A DNA stretch of 64,000 nt from the NCBI GenBank assembly GCA_026260175.1, contig JAKCWW010001660.1, forward strand, positions 1,726-65,725, read 5' to 3'. Positions 49,301-61,029 of the stretch are shown here, one piece after another. The notes below the pieces were generated by a model. The model had not been told where the DNA came from, made no database searches, and saw only the letters and a program-made list of their open reading frames with translations. How positions within the stretch are numbered: position 1 is the first letter of the stretch; the number at the start of each line of letters is the position of its first letter. The stretch is from Reticulitermes lucifugus. Lineage: Eukaryota > Arthropoda > Insecta > Blattodea > Rhinotermitidae. A program made the position numbers and the translations under genes.

Positions 49301-52300
49301 AATGCGGTGCCAAAAGAAGTGTCTGAGTAAAAAACAGATTAGTTTTTATAATTAATAAAAAGATCAGAATATTCTGTACCATCGTTCTAGTGCAGTTAAC
49401 AACGGAATAATATTCTGTCTTACGAGAACCGAATAACATATGCACACTATGTTGGGTACGAGGGTCTGCCAATGCCGAAATTCACCACCGTTCAGCGCAC
49501 GCAGAAGCTATGATTTGATCACCCTAACTATATTGGGTATGATAATTTACTTATTATTAATTACGCCTACACAAAACACAAACCGCTATTCAGAAATGCA
49601 GGCAACATACAAAATTAACAGACCCATAATTTCGAATTACGCTAATCAAATGAGCAAGGCTCTGCGGTCTGTTTCAGGGAAAGCTGAAGCTGTGTACGAA
49701 CGAACACTTCGAATTCTGCTGGTCTTCCTATCTCTGCAACAAACCGTAACATTATTTAAGTGTTCTGTGTATTTTACATTCACATTCCAAACAATGTCTC
49801 TCTGTTGCCTGGTGCCCAAGTTGCTAACATCTAGTTTGATGTCCACCTTTATTTTTTCATCGGTTGTATTATTCATTTTATTACACTCTACCAACGCATT
49901 GGTTGATATTCGGGTTCTGTATTTAACAATCAAATGGTATTATATCTTGGAGACATATATATGAATTAAAATAAATTAAAACGAGAGTTTTATACTTCCT
50001 CGGTCGTTGTCCGAAAAACACAAAAATTCTGAAGTCAATGAATATTTCTATAAACATGGTGGCAAAATAATAACTTTATATGTTCTTTAAAAGCTACACA
50101 ACCATCTGACCTTACCTTTAAATTTGCACATCGAAGTAAGAAGAAGCTACACAAGCGCGACAAATAAACCCTTTTTACGATGACTGATAAGATGGAAATG
50201 CAAGGAAGCAAAAACAGGTTTAAGGCTTTAGAAAAATGTCTGCTTCAGTTGACATAAATGTATAAACTCAAGCCCCATTTTTGCTTGCCTTTATACACTT
50301 GTATATATATTATATATACTTAATAACTGTGTGTAATACTTTCAGAAAAGTCACAAGGACGGTGAGAAAGGGTATTACAATTTTGATTTTTATTATGATA
50401 GATATAGAACTCTTAACATTAACTGGGTTTGCACAATATACTCATACAAAAAGTCCTTTTGAAATAAAGACGGGCTTGTTCCTCAGTATCTGTCTTCAAA
50501 AATTATACAGATGGCGCAAAAGTCACCTGAACCAAGGGCAAAGTGTTTTACATCAACTGTCAGCGACTTTGTGCCAACCTGTATAACCACTACATAAGAT
50601 TTATTTTTATAAAAGTGATACTTTAGGGTAAATGATATCACATTTCAATATGGGTTATAATGAATAACTTTACGTGATAATTCTAATGTAGATCCTAAAT
50701 ACTTGCCAAATGTAGCCACATTTAAATAGTTTAATGGAGGCATGCAGTCACTATATTTGCATTGCTTATTTGAATAAGATAATCTCAGTGAGCACAGCAG
50801 GCCTTCGGAATATTTATTGTAAAGGAAAGCGATGTTGTCTTCGTGCTTACGCTAAATCCATAGCTATCAAGGGATTACATGCGGAAGAGGATGTAAAGCT
50901 GCATGCACTCTTAACCTCAGTGTTATTGGCAAGTAAATCACTATTTGCTACTCTGTCCGCTTTAGCTCCCTTGGAAGTACTCCATAGGTAGCTGACTGAG
51001 ACCCAGAACAAGTACAGAGAGGTGACAAAGATAAAAATTTCTACCCTTGATGAAAAATCAATGCCCTGTCATCTGTGTGTGTGTCATAGCCAGTAATTTC
51101 ACCGACTGAGCCGTCTTTGTTACATGTCAGCAGAAAAATGATGAAATTGAAAGCCTGTAATTCCTTTGTACAATAAAACTGCATAACATATTACATAAGT
51201 GACGGACACGGACAGACGGAAGTCGGGAGGTTTTCGAAACGCTGAGTGACGCCATGTCCAGGGACAGACCTTTTGTTCCCGTTTTGAAAAGGTTGAAGCT
51301 TATTCTCGATACCCCACCGACACAATGGGTTTGCTTCTAAATAATTCATCCTGTGAAAGCCTTGACATCCTGTGGCTGCTGTGCAAGACATTCGCTGGCT
51401 AAGAGGGAAGAAGGGCACAAGTGACGAATAAAGGTAAAACTTTCATTGGACCTCAGCACCAAGCAAGTTACATCTGCAACAATATAGGTAAAGGTGTCCT
51501 GGAACGTGAACCCAAACCCGTGAAGGCAACACCGCCTTTGTTCTACACATGTACACTCGACAGCCGTGAGTAATCAACTTCACTTTCGACTTGATTCGTC
51601 CGCACGGAAAGAGTCCAAGTCAGCGACGGATGGGAGAATGCATGGGCCTCCGAACGCAGGGAAAAACAAAGAATACTGCCCCTGCAAGAAATTCTGAAAT
51701 CTTTCTTCATCCCATAGCCTGGCTGCGTTTTAACAGTACCGTGCCTTAAATGTGATCGTCAGTGTGGACACTTATTCAGACACGCTGAAGACTGTCCCTG
51801 ACTGTTCTCATACGTTACTTAGGATTTCAAGACATAGATTTGTGATTGGTTATTTTTCAGGTTCGTGTGGTATATAAATCGTTTATTGAGGTTATTTCAA
51901 TTTTAAACACAATAAACACCTTTCATCTGGGTAATCTCTCAGCCAGTAGACACTATAGCCTCCCTTGAACCTTCGACTTATTTTGACGACTTAGAGATGC
52001 CTGCCAACTTCAGGAACATTAGCTAAGTTTCTGGCTGTGGCATATTACTGGATGAAAGTCGACTAAACTAGTGGGACCGCGTGTAGCAGTGTACTTTAAT
52101 TGCACGGTAAAAACAGATATTTGTGATTTTAATCAAATTAAACGCAGGCGTTTTACATTGCAAAATATGTCAAATGTTCTATGTACGTGAATTCGAGTGG
52201 AACCTTAACTGAACATTGAGTGTACAAAATATTTTTTAACTGTTGCAAATATGGGCGCTGGTTATGAGTAGGTGTAACGTGTAGATTATATTGCCGACGA

Positions 52301-54229
52301 TTGTGACATCTTTTCTGTCTTCATTTTCAAGACGAAATGACTACTGAATGGCTCTTGCTGAAACTTCTTCCGGACGTGCAAGGCATTTTGTCTGTGCGGT
52401 GTGCCTCTTTCTAGAAGTGGAACATCTTTCTGTGTAATGAATAAAAGAGTTGATAAGTCAATTGTCCATGACTGTGATACTTAAATGAAATTAGGAGCTT
52501 ATGGTCTATGCTAAACTGTATATGAAAGGACAAATATGGTTTCATTATTTTGCAGCGACAAATTTCTCCATTAAATGAGATCTCTCACATTCGTAACTGC
52601 AAATATACTTTCATGCGTATGTCTGCTCGCATGGCAACATGTCCTATAAGAAATCTTCAATGTAAATAGAGATCAAATAATATAGTGTGTTGATGGAAAT
52701 ATTTAGCACTAATAAAATAGCAACAACACAGTCCACGCTTATTTTAATTTTACTGTACCGAGTACTGAAAATCCATACTTGCGTGCAAATGATTTTCATT
52801 GATACCACACACTTCTGTGCTGAATGTCCCCTCACGACATTTATAAATTTGTCCTGAAATTCCTTAACATTTACTGAAGATGATACCAACCGGTATACCT
52901 GTCCTCCTCAGCTCCATTTTACTTCCCTTCCTGCCTACAAAAATCGAAGGAGAGAAATGCGGTGAAGACTTTGGAAGTGAATTATTGATAGCTTCTAGGA
53001 ACTGAATACATTCTTTAATGTCAGTGGTGCCACAACAAACACAATTTTCGTTTCGTTTATTCTTCTTTGAAAAGAAACTGTACTAGTAGTTTCTAGAAGT
53101 AAAATTATCAGCGTCTGATGAAAACCAAATACACATGATGACGGTTTAACAACATTTTTACCTCATCCATATTATCGACTGGATAGGCCTACTTTTAGTT
53201 TTGTTTGAAATTTAAAAAGGGCAAAATTCAGTACATTTTTTAAAGAACCTCCATTTTTCTTATGTCTGCTTGTTTCCACAAAGTAGCTACCACCCCGTTC
53301 CTCAGGCCCATTACCCTAACACATGCTAAGGATAATAAAATTTATTACTGCTTCCATTAACCAGAGCCCGTATTGTGTAGCTAGTGTCACTCAGCTACTC
53401 AGGAAATTCGTCGTACTTCGTGACATCCAGATTTTCAATAAAGTGTTCACCATACCCTTGACCAGAACAATCCAATTTACAACGTCACTACAAATTCACT
53501 TAACCAAAATGTTAATATTTCTTTTTTTCCAAACTACCAGTAGGTCTCTCAAGCAACTACTTACCTTCATTTATTCCTACTAAATTTTGCACAGGACCCA
53601 CAAGCCTCAAAACCCAGTTATGGGCCAAACCATCTCATTCTTCTCAGCCTGATTACTCTAAATAATTGTGAGAGTATTAATTTACGAAGCTCCCGTTCTT
53701 CCGTTACTTACATTCTCACAGGTTCTAGGACTGTCCCCAGGGACTTGTTTTGGAACACACCAGATTTACGATTGCTCCTTCTGTGTGAGAGGCAATATTA
53801 CACATTCAGCTAAACAACAGACAAATCGTCTAACTGAGAAGATTGCCGTAAAATGCAATTACATTTTTCGTAAAACAGTATTCTATTATCAAAAAGCTAC
53901 AGGTTTCAGCCAAAAAATGGCTATCATCAAGGTATATAAACATATAAAGAGAGTACAGAATGTCAATGATACATGTCTCATTAGTGTGAGATCTTATCTT
54001 TAAATGTTTCATTTAAAACTGTTTTTTATTTAAACGTTTTTTGTTCTAGCTAAAGGTTTATTTATCAGTTTTTTAAACTAAGAGACCTAAACACGAAACA
54101 ATAAGTTGAAAGCATAAAACAAAAACTAGCTAAATTGTTTTAAATTGCTTTTCGTAATTATCTGGATTCTTTGTGTGCAATTTCAATGTTACTCTTCCAT
54201 TTATTCTTTCTGGTTCCCACTTATGTAGT
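49301..54229. other. No confirmed gene
   Basis: AT-rich DNA. The largest gap-free ORF outside repeats is 49440-49964 (174 codons, plus). It has two hydrophobic stretches and matches no family I know. The opposite strand is also open over part of it (49646-49933). Other ORFs (50281-50586, 50734-50991, 51191-51418, 53323-53583, 53668-54003) are unrecognisable. A (GT)5 run lies near 51075. No exon structure can be argued from sequence alone. Confidence 0.4.
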
Positions 54230-54478
54230 TCTGTGGGCCGGGATAGCGCAGTCGGTATAGCGACTCGCTACGAGCTGGACGGTCTGGGGATCGAATCCCN
54301 NNNNNNNNNNNNNNNNNNNNNNNNNNNNNNNNNNNNNNNNNNNNNNNNNNNNNNNNNNNNNNNNNNNNNNNNNNNNNNNNNNNNNNNNNNNNNNNNNNNN
54401 NNNNNNNNNNNNNNNNNNNNCCTCTACTCCCCCTCTGGGCCTTCATGGCCTGTTCTAGGGTGAACTTTACCTTTTACC
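54230..54478 (+). repeat. SINE-C copy interrupted by an assembly gap
   Basis: A tRNA-like head with an A-box-like region (GATAGCGCAGTCGGTATAGC) and a B box GGGGATCGAATCCC ends exactly where 121 Ns begin. After the Ns the family 3' end continues: GGGCCTTCATGGCCTGTTC, TAGGGTGAACTTTACCTTTT. Together the two flanks are consistent with a single SINE whose middle was not assembled. Confidence 0.75.
54300..54420. other. Assembly gap (121 N)
   Basis: A run of 121 Ns. Both flanks are SINE-C sequence, so collapse or failure to resolve a high-copy repeat is the likely cause. The two X-containing ORFs over it are meaningless. Confidence 0.95.
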
Positions 54479-54604
54479 TTAACTTGTGTAGTTCTAGAAA
54501 AATTGTTCAATTTTGTTGAACTAAACTATGTAAAATATTGTCATGAATTTTTGCTTTCGAAACTATTTGTATTAAGTCTCGTTTTTGGTTAAGCAGACTT
54601 TCCT

Positions 54605-55175
54605 TAACTTGTCCCTTTTTAGGCACGTGCGCAAAATTGCGAAGAGCGACTATCATCTCTGTCATGTCTGTCTTTCTGTCCTTCCCTCTCTCCGCTTGGA
54701 ACAAATAGACTCCCACTGAAAGGATTTGCATGAAGTTCTTTTTCGATAATTGAGAATTTTTCGGATATCAGAAGAGAAAATTCAAGTTTCATTAAAATGT
54801 GAGAGAATAACAGGTACTGTACAATAAGACCTATGTCCATTTATGTTAATGTCTGGCTTAATTCTTCTTAGAATGAGAAATGTTTCAGACAAAATTATAG
54901 AGAACTCAAAATACATATTTTATGTTCAACAACTTTTTTTTCGAAAACCGTATCATTTATGAGATAATGTAGAAAATAAGTCAGAGCCGGACAGGCCACA
55001 GATGATATATGGTATAATATGGCGCATACGATTTGCTTGCTGGATAAGTAAGGCTACATACACACTCAGAATATGTAACACTCGTACATAGTGCTTTTCA
55101 CGGTAACAATGTTTACTAGAACGCGCTGCAGTGTTACGTTTACACATACATTGCCTTCTCTTTTCCGTTTACCTG
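54605..55175 (+). repeat. R1 dispersed repeat, copy 4
   Basis: The landmarks run in order: TTTTTAGGCACGTGCGCAAA, GTCATGTCTGTCTTTCTGTC, ACTCCCACTGAAAGGATTTG, TTCTTCTTAGAATGAGAAAT, GTTTCAGACAAAATTATAGA, TTTTATGTTCAACAACTTTT, GGACAGGCCACAGATGATAT, GCTGGATAAGTAAGGCTACA and TTACGTTTACACATACATTG. It is close in length and layout to copy 2. Confidence 0.75.
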
Positions 55176-56642
55176 TCGCTAGTGCACGCGTCATTTTCCC
55201 ACCGTTATAATCGACAAAATTGTAGTTTCATGTGTACTGCGTGCTTAAATAGGCAGCGCAAAGGTAAGAGATTCTGATCCGCATGATTAAAAGTACTTAT
55301 TAAATGTAATCTGTTTATAACTTCGTAACATTTCATTTGCTAGGGACAAAGATGCATGAACTTTTCCACACATTCAAGGGACTTAACATTTTGAAGATTG
55401 TACAAAAACCTGCCATAATTTATATATGTTTTCCTCAAGTATCAGAAAGGATACGACAGCAGTTTATGATCGTGATTTATTTTATAGGACGATAATTATT
55501 TTAAAATCTTTAGCTTTAATGATAGCATGAGTTGAATTTTGCACTGGAATGGACTAGAAAGGAAGTGGTCATTGCCTAATAAATATATATTGGTTTTGTA
55601 TGAAGAGACTGAGGAAAGCCACAAAATCTCCGCTAAGATAATCTGTCATCAAGCAGAGAATTCATCTGGACACATACAAAATATAGGTCTAGACCTCTAC
55701 TGCTAAACTAGCCTGCTCTGTGTCAGCGAAACTGAAACGGTTCGTCAGATGAATAAAATTTTATTTGTAAACATATGTCTATGAGGTATAGCCTATACTT
55801 TTTGTGCTGACACATCATGCAGTCGAAGACACTTGGAGGTTATGTCGATAGGAAGAATGACGACGGCGGACGGTAACTAAACATGGGACTCGAATTTCAA
55901 CAGCCGTGCCAAAACAGTAAGGGCCAGTGCCCTCTGCGTCCAACAGAATGGACAAAACGGAAAGGTTGCGGAAAGGAATTAATTTACTTTTCCGTCGCTG
56001 ATGCATATTTGAAGGAGCGCTTCCGAACGAAACAGAAAATAAGAAGTTTTCAGACGGTTTTCGGAGTTAACGTATGATAAAACGAAATTCAAAGACAACG
56101 ATAGGATATCTTGCGGACAGTTCCTTTAGTTGCTGATATAATTAAAGCAACTGATTTTATGTTAACCGCCCCTTAGTTATCTGTTAAATAAGTAGAGCCA
56201 ATCATTTTAAATCACCAATATGCTCACGTAATGGATAAAAATATATACATATTGACATTAAGATCACTAGGTATCCACTGCCCCATCTGTACATTGCTGG
56301 TGTAAGTGGACTGTACTTAGATCAATCTCTGCATTGTGGATTCCATCACCACCACGACACAACCACTAGTCTCCAAGGTAACGCAGTGCTACACAGCTGC
56401 CCATTGCTATACGCTGCTAGACAATGCTGACTGTTCTACAGTACAAACTCCTACGCACAGCGCACTGCTACGTCCTGCCCACACAGCAAGATAAGCACAG
56501 ACAGCGACAAACATAACAAGCAAAAGAAAGAGAAAAAATGACTCCATTGCCGGTGTCATTTGACCCACCGCACACAACGTTTGCCAACGCGGAAAATGAA
56601 ATCGTAAATACGAGTATATTCCCGGCGTGATATCTCGCATCA
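55176..56642. other. No gene seen
   Basis: AT-rich to about 56250, then GC-richer up to the end of the retroelement coding region. The interval 56270-56642 is where a 3' LTR of the minus-strand BEL/Pao-type element would be expected. I could not match it convincingly to a 5' LTR. Confidence 0.4.
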
Positions 56643-57345
56643 CTAAAGTTTAAGGTTTTTGCTTTGCTCCACATGTAACGTTACTAATTTATGAATCGGT
56701 CGCTTGAGTTGTCCAGAACTGGTTTTCACTGTTGGTAACCTTACATGTCCACCTGGACCTGGAAATGTCTCACTGATGATTGCTAATTTCCAGGACATGG
56801 GAGGTAAATTGTCTTCTTGAAGCAGGACAAGCATACCGGGCTGGAGGTCTGGTTGCTTGCTGTGCCATTTGCTGCGTTGTTGTAAGCTGTTCAGGTAGTC
56901 AGATGACCACCTCTTCCACAACTGCTTATTGAAGCGTTGAACCCGTTGCTATCTGGATAAACTGTTCATTGTTGCATTGGTAAAGTCTGGCTCAGGAAGG
57001 GACGTCAGCGGAGCACCAATAAGGAAAAATGACCTGGACTCAAGTAGCTAGATCATTCGGATCATTGGATAATGCTGTAAGCGGTCGGGAATTCAAACAC
57101 GCTTCTATTTGTGTAATTGAAGTGCTAAATCCCTCAAAAGTCAATACAATCTTGCTGACAATTATTTTTCAATGATACTTCAAAGATTTCACGCCTGCCT
57201 TCCATAGTCCTCCAAAATGGGATCAATTGGGAGGAATAAAATGCCACTGAAACTGTGTCTTTGCTCCGTAGTCAGGCACATGCCTTAAAAACTCTTCAGA
57301 CTTGAAAAGCACCTTCAACTCTGCAATCAGGCGGGACTGCTTCTA
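56643..57345 (-). pseudogene. BEL/Pao integrase C-terminus and DUF5641-type domain
   Basis: From about 57345 downward the minus strand encodes the end of the integrase region: an F-K-S-E-E-F block, W-H-F-I-P-P-N followed by a stop, then H-F-G-G-L-W-K-A-G-V-K-S. I-E-A-C-L-N-S-R-P-L comes next, and then the DUF5641-type tail (56921-56643) with L-W-K-R-W-S-x-D-Y-L and P-G-M-L-V-L-L-Q-E-D-N-L-P-P. Nonsense codons lie in the W-H-F-I-P-P region and at a tryptophan position just upstream of 56921 (TAG). The catalytic D,D residues lie upstream and are missing. The protein would have inserted element cDNA into the host genome. Confidence 0.75.
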
Positions 57346-57800
57346 GGGCGCAGGGGTGATTTGCACAAACTTGCGCAGCGTAAATCCTCCTCATCCTAAG
57401 AGAGCGATGAGCTCTTGCTGTAATTTTTGCGCATCTTCTATGGTGTTGGCCCCACAAACAGCATCATCCACATAGAAATTGCTCGTTAATGTTTCTGGTG
57501 CTAGTGAAAACGTCATATGATTCACCTTCTGCATGCTGCTGTAAACAACGTTTTGCTAGATACGGTGTTGATGCTGTGCCGTACGTTACTGTTGCCAGCT
57601 CATATGTCCTTAATGGTTCCTCGATGGATTTTCTAAACAGAATCCGTTGCAATCTTCTATCGTCCGGATGAATCTTCACCTGGCGGTACATCTTAGCTAT
57701 ATCTGCGGTGAATGCAATTTGGTATGTTCTAAATCGTAAGACAATGGAATACAAATCTTGTTGTATTTTCGGTCCCACTAGAAGCGTATAATTCAAAGAC
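57346..57800 (-). pseudogene. BEL/Pao reverse transcriptase, palm region
   Basis: The frame 57796-57464 reads from L-L-V-G-P-K through I-A-F-T-A-D-I-A-K-M-Y-R-Q-V, which contains the first catalytic aspartate of the RT palm, then I-H-P-D-D-R and Y-E-L-A-T-V-T-Y-G. A frameshift at about 57490-57510 separates this from F-Y-V-D-D (57463-57478), the catalytic pair, and from the L-R-K-F region after it. Just past that point (about 57345) the sequence jumps into the integrase part, so the thumb, connection and RNase H are deleted. Both catalytic motifs are still legible, but the enzyme cannot be made intact. Confidence 0.75.
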
Positions 57801-58727
57801 AGTCCGTTACTCGAACGACATGAGCCCTAAAGAACAACATGAGTGCGTGCTGTGCTGCTGGAACTCTTGAAAACCGTGTGATGTGGAAGGCAGTAAAGCT
57901 TTTCTTCTATGCTGCTTGCGTCTTCAGTATTCTGGTTCATATGGCCAAGCTCTTCATAGTCTTGCATAAATTCAGAATATGCCTCTTGAAAATCTGGATA
58001 TTTCCGAAAACGTCGCTGTAGCTGATGAAACCGTCGCCTTGCCTGTTCATACGACTTTCCCAGACGGCCATGACCCTCGCGTCGAGGAAATCTATGTAAC
58101 GTCCTGTATCATTTCGTGTGGTATGCATCTTGAAGTGTTTTTCACACAAAATTTCTTCTGCTGTCCATGGCTTATTAGGCAATTCTTCAATATCCCATAA
58201 TATTTGCAGTTGTTGATCTAGATTATCATTATTGCGAATGAAGAAACTATGTCTTGGTGCTTGTTCAGGCGCTGCTGGGGAAGGTATGTTGCCTGAAATA
58301 ATCAATCCTAATTATGTATCCTGTAAAACCGCTTAATTTCCTGGCCGCTTCGTTTTATCATGACGAAGAACTTCAAAGAACACGTCGGGTCCTAGCAAGA
58401 TGTCAATGGAATTCGGCCTGTTGAAGTTCTCATCTGCTAACATCAAACCTTCCGGGATACCCCAGTCTTTACAATCGACAAATATGGCTGGAATCTTTCC
58501 TGTTATATTGGGAAGCAATGTATTTTGGTTTCCCAACTGCTAAATCTGGATTTTACTTCCAGTGAAGCTGCATAATGAATTGTTTTTGTGACTTCGTTAA
58601 TACCTTGAAAAAGTACATGTGCCCTAAATTTTCTTAAATGAAGCAACTGAAGTAGTCTTTCTGTTACAAAATGATCTTGTGATGCTGAATCCAATAATGC
58701 TCTGAATTTCACTAATTGTCCATATTT
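57801..58727 (-). pseudogene. BEL/Pao aspartic protease and pre-RT linker
   Basis: The protease segment (58712-58503) contains A-L-L-D-S-A-S-Q-D-H-F-V-T-E. The catalytic aspartate is present, but D-S-A replaces the more usual D-S-G. The next frame (58536-58333) adds I-D-I-L-L-G-P-D, the typical C-terminal block of retropepsins in this superfamily. The linker (58305-57937) has Q-I-L-W-D-I-E-E-L-P and L-C-E-K-H-F, followed by a region homologous to the RT N-terminus that is shifted out of frame. At least three frame changes occur in under 800 bp. Confidence 0.7.
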
Positions 58728-58728
58728 A

Positions 58729-59106
58729 TCAGTGACAAACTATCGTTGTAGCAAGCGGTATTTGTGAAGATGGCCATCCCTTAGTTGTATGACACACTGT
58801 CACACCTGACTGGCTGTTGTTATTTTGTTCAGGTCTGGTCAGGCGTGGCTGATGTTCATTTTTACAATCATTACGATTGTTGTTTGTCTGACCTGGCTTA
58901 GACTTACATGGCAACAAAGAATTAAGCTGTCTATAGCAAAATTTACACCTCCATTCTACACTACATTGTGGTGTCCTGTGACTGTTACACAGACAACTGA
59001 AACACAACTGGTTCTGCTTAATTAGATTTAGTCTCTGACGTGAGCTTGCTTTCTTGAACTGCTTACATCTATGCAAGGAATGGTTGCCTTTATACACATA
59101 ACACAT
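58729..59106 (-). pseudogene. BEL/Pao gag zinc-knuckle region
   Basis: The segment holds cysteine/histidine clusters in the superfamily order: a first C-x-x-x-K-G-x-H-S-L-H-R-C-like box, then L-C-F-S-C-L-x-x-x-H-R-T-P-x-C, then a W-R-C-K-F-C box, followed by an Asn/Gln-rich spacer leading to the protease. The knuckles would bind element RNA during packaging. The reading frame is offset from the gag segment upstream, indicating a frameshift near 59030-59110. Confidence 0.65.
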
Positions 59107-60107
59107 GGTTTGTATGTGGCTACATACGTGTGCTCGGTTTGCTTGCTTGTGCTACAGTTGCTGTTAGTATTCCTAGGTTGCTGACTTGCGTGTATCAATT
59201 CAAGGGCCTGACATTTACCTTCTAGCAATTTAATTGTTTCTTCAAACTCAGCAATCCCTCGTGTAACTGCCTTCATTTCCCATTGTTTTCTGTTTAATTC
59301 ATCCACATGCTCTATTACGTAGTATTTGAGACAACAACGCTTCATGCAAGGGTATGTCTACGTTTAATGCCTCAATAGCATTCAAGTTGCTTTGAAACTG
59401 ATTTATTAACGCTCTTAAATCTGCGGCTGATTCTTTGTTTATCATTGGTAGCGACAATAATGACTTCACATAAGCTGCTGCTATTAAACGCTGATTGTTA
59501 TAAGTGTCACGTAGCAAGTTCCAGGCCACATGAAAGTTCCGCTCTGTAATTGGAAGGTTCTGTATTAACTGATGCGCTTCCCTGGTCACTGAGGACAACA
59601 AATAAAGAAATTTCTGAACATCGTTTAGCGCCTGGTTATTAACTATCAAGCTGTTGACAGTGTCATGGAAATGTTTAAAATCTGTTATTCGACCTCCAAA
59701 TTTTTGGATTTCAATAGTGGGCAATTTAATCTTAGGCGCTGCAGAATTACTATTTTCATGCAGTTCTCTGGGCGTCTGTGGTTCAGCTGAACTAACGGCT
59801 CCTGCTTTTCTGTCATATGCAAATATCCTTTCAATTCTAGCTCTCAATTCACAGTATGTTTCTGTAAATGCTTCCCTATCTAGCTCATGCTGTTGCGTTT
59901 CATCATCATCATCAACACCATCACATTCTAGCTGATCCTATACAGCGTTGCATCCTTCCCACACTTTCTCTAGCAATTGTAGCCTACCATTTACAAAATG
60001 CACGTCTAAATTTGCTTGCACGTTGTCAATGTATTTCTTCATTTACGTCACTCATGTCTTGACGCAGCTCTTTTTCTCAATAATGCCTTGCGTGTTTGGG
60101 AATCCAT
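59028..60107 (-). pseudogene. BEL/Pao gag, DUF1759-type capsid-like region
   Basis: The likely start is the ATG at 60107-60105. The frame breaks soon after and resumes at about 60042, with a TAG nonsense codon near 59935. The long open segment 59847-59299 contains K-I-K-L-P-T-I-E-I-Q-K-F-G-G, then L-N-D-V-Q-K-F-L-Y-L and L-R-D-T-Y-N-N-Q-R-L-I, landmarks of the DUF1759 gag domain of BEL/Pao elements. A second segment (59345-59028) continues it out of frame, with a Glu/Lys-rich stretch that may form a coiled coil. Its role would be particle assembly. It is disrupted at several points. Confidence 0.7.
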
Positions 60108-61029
60108 GGTGCTAAGGACTGGAAAGGAAAGAGCCAACTTACCGATTTATGTGCTGCTATAATCCAAGGTGCCGACTACGTACTCTGGCAACAATGCTGC
60201 ATGGAAACTGTCTTCCGCTCTGCGTGTACCGTCACTTGCTGCTACGCTGTGTTGCGATCTTCTTGCTTAAAAGTATTCTGCTTGCGATGATTAACCTTTT
60301 AATGCCCAGTTGTTACTTCATGTACCACCAGGTTTAACATTCAAAAATTGTATGTTCTGCCCACAATGTATTTAAATGTTTTGTATTTATCTCACAACAA
60401 ACAGTGACTTTTGCCCTTTGTAACATAAACTTATTGGTTCTTAGAACCGAGATGAAAAGTGTTTACTGTGCGGTAAGAACTGAGTCTTTAAATAAAACAG
60501 TTTTCGCTTCGTATTTAAACGGTTAATATTGTCCATGCTAGCCCCATAATACGGCACGGTAAGGAGATTTAAATTATCTCTCTTGTCTGCGAACCGGAAT
60601 TTTCTCTGGGGATTTAAACTTTAGCCGCAATGGTTAGGACAATTTTGAATATATTGAAGAATATTAATGCTGGATCTATGAAATAAATTATATTTACTCA
60701 CGTAAAGCATGGAGAACACGGTACTGTATATCATAGTTTATTATAAAATATTTCGAGGCTATATAAAAAAGAAACATTTCTCTAAGACACTGAAATGTTA
60801 ATAGTATGTTATGTTTCGTTCTCTTTAGCCTTAAATTCAGGGTCCTTTCTCCTGAATTCCTCCCCTCTCTCGAGGGGAAATATTTCCGTGAGGATCTACT
60901 GACAAAGAGGTTTACAGTTTTACAGCAATGCGGAATGTGACCTGCGAAAGGAAACGTGTGTTTCTCGGTATTTTTACCAGTGCCCACACTCTTTCGGTGT
61001 TTGTCGCTTGTGAAAATTATTTCTTATAA

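Larger units (their letters stand above)
56643..60107 (-). mobile_element. BEL/Pao-type LTR retroelement remnant (internal region)
   Basis: In order on the minus strand are gag with a DUF1759-type domain, a zinc-knuckle region, an aspartic protease, a pre-RT linker, reverse transcriptase to just past Y-V-D-D, and then directly the integrase C-terminal part with a DUF5641-type domain. This order is diagnostic of the BEL/Pao superfamily. RNase H and most of the integrase are missing. Several frameshifts and nonsense codons are present, so the copy is dead. No convincing LTR pair, polypurine tract or primer-binding site was found. The 5' flank ends near a piggyBac insertion at 60291. Components are listed separately. 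Confidence 0.85.

Noticed and set aside
49045-49326. 93-codon ORF with similar peptides near 36646-36924
   Set aside because: Both are antisense translations of R1 copies. The shared peptide follows from nucleotide similarity and the frames are broken in copy 4.
54173-54463. ORFs spanning the N run
   Set aside because: They exist only because Ns are read as unknown residues.
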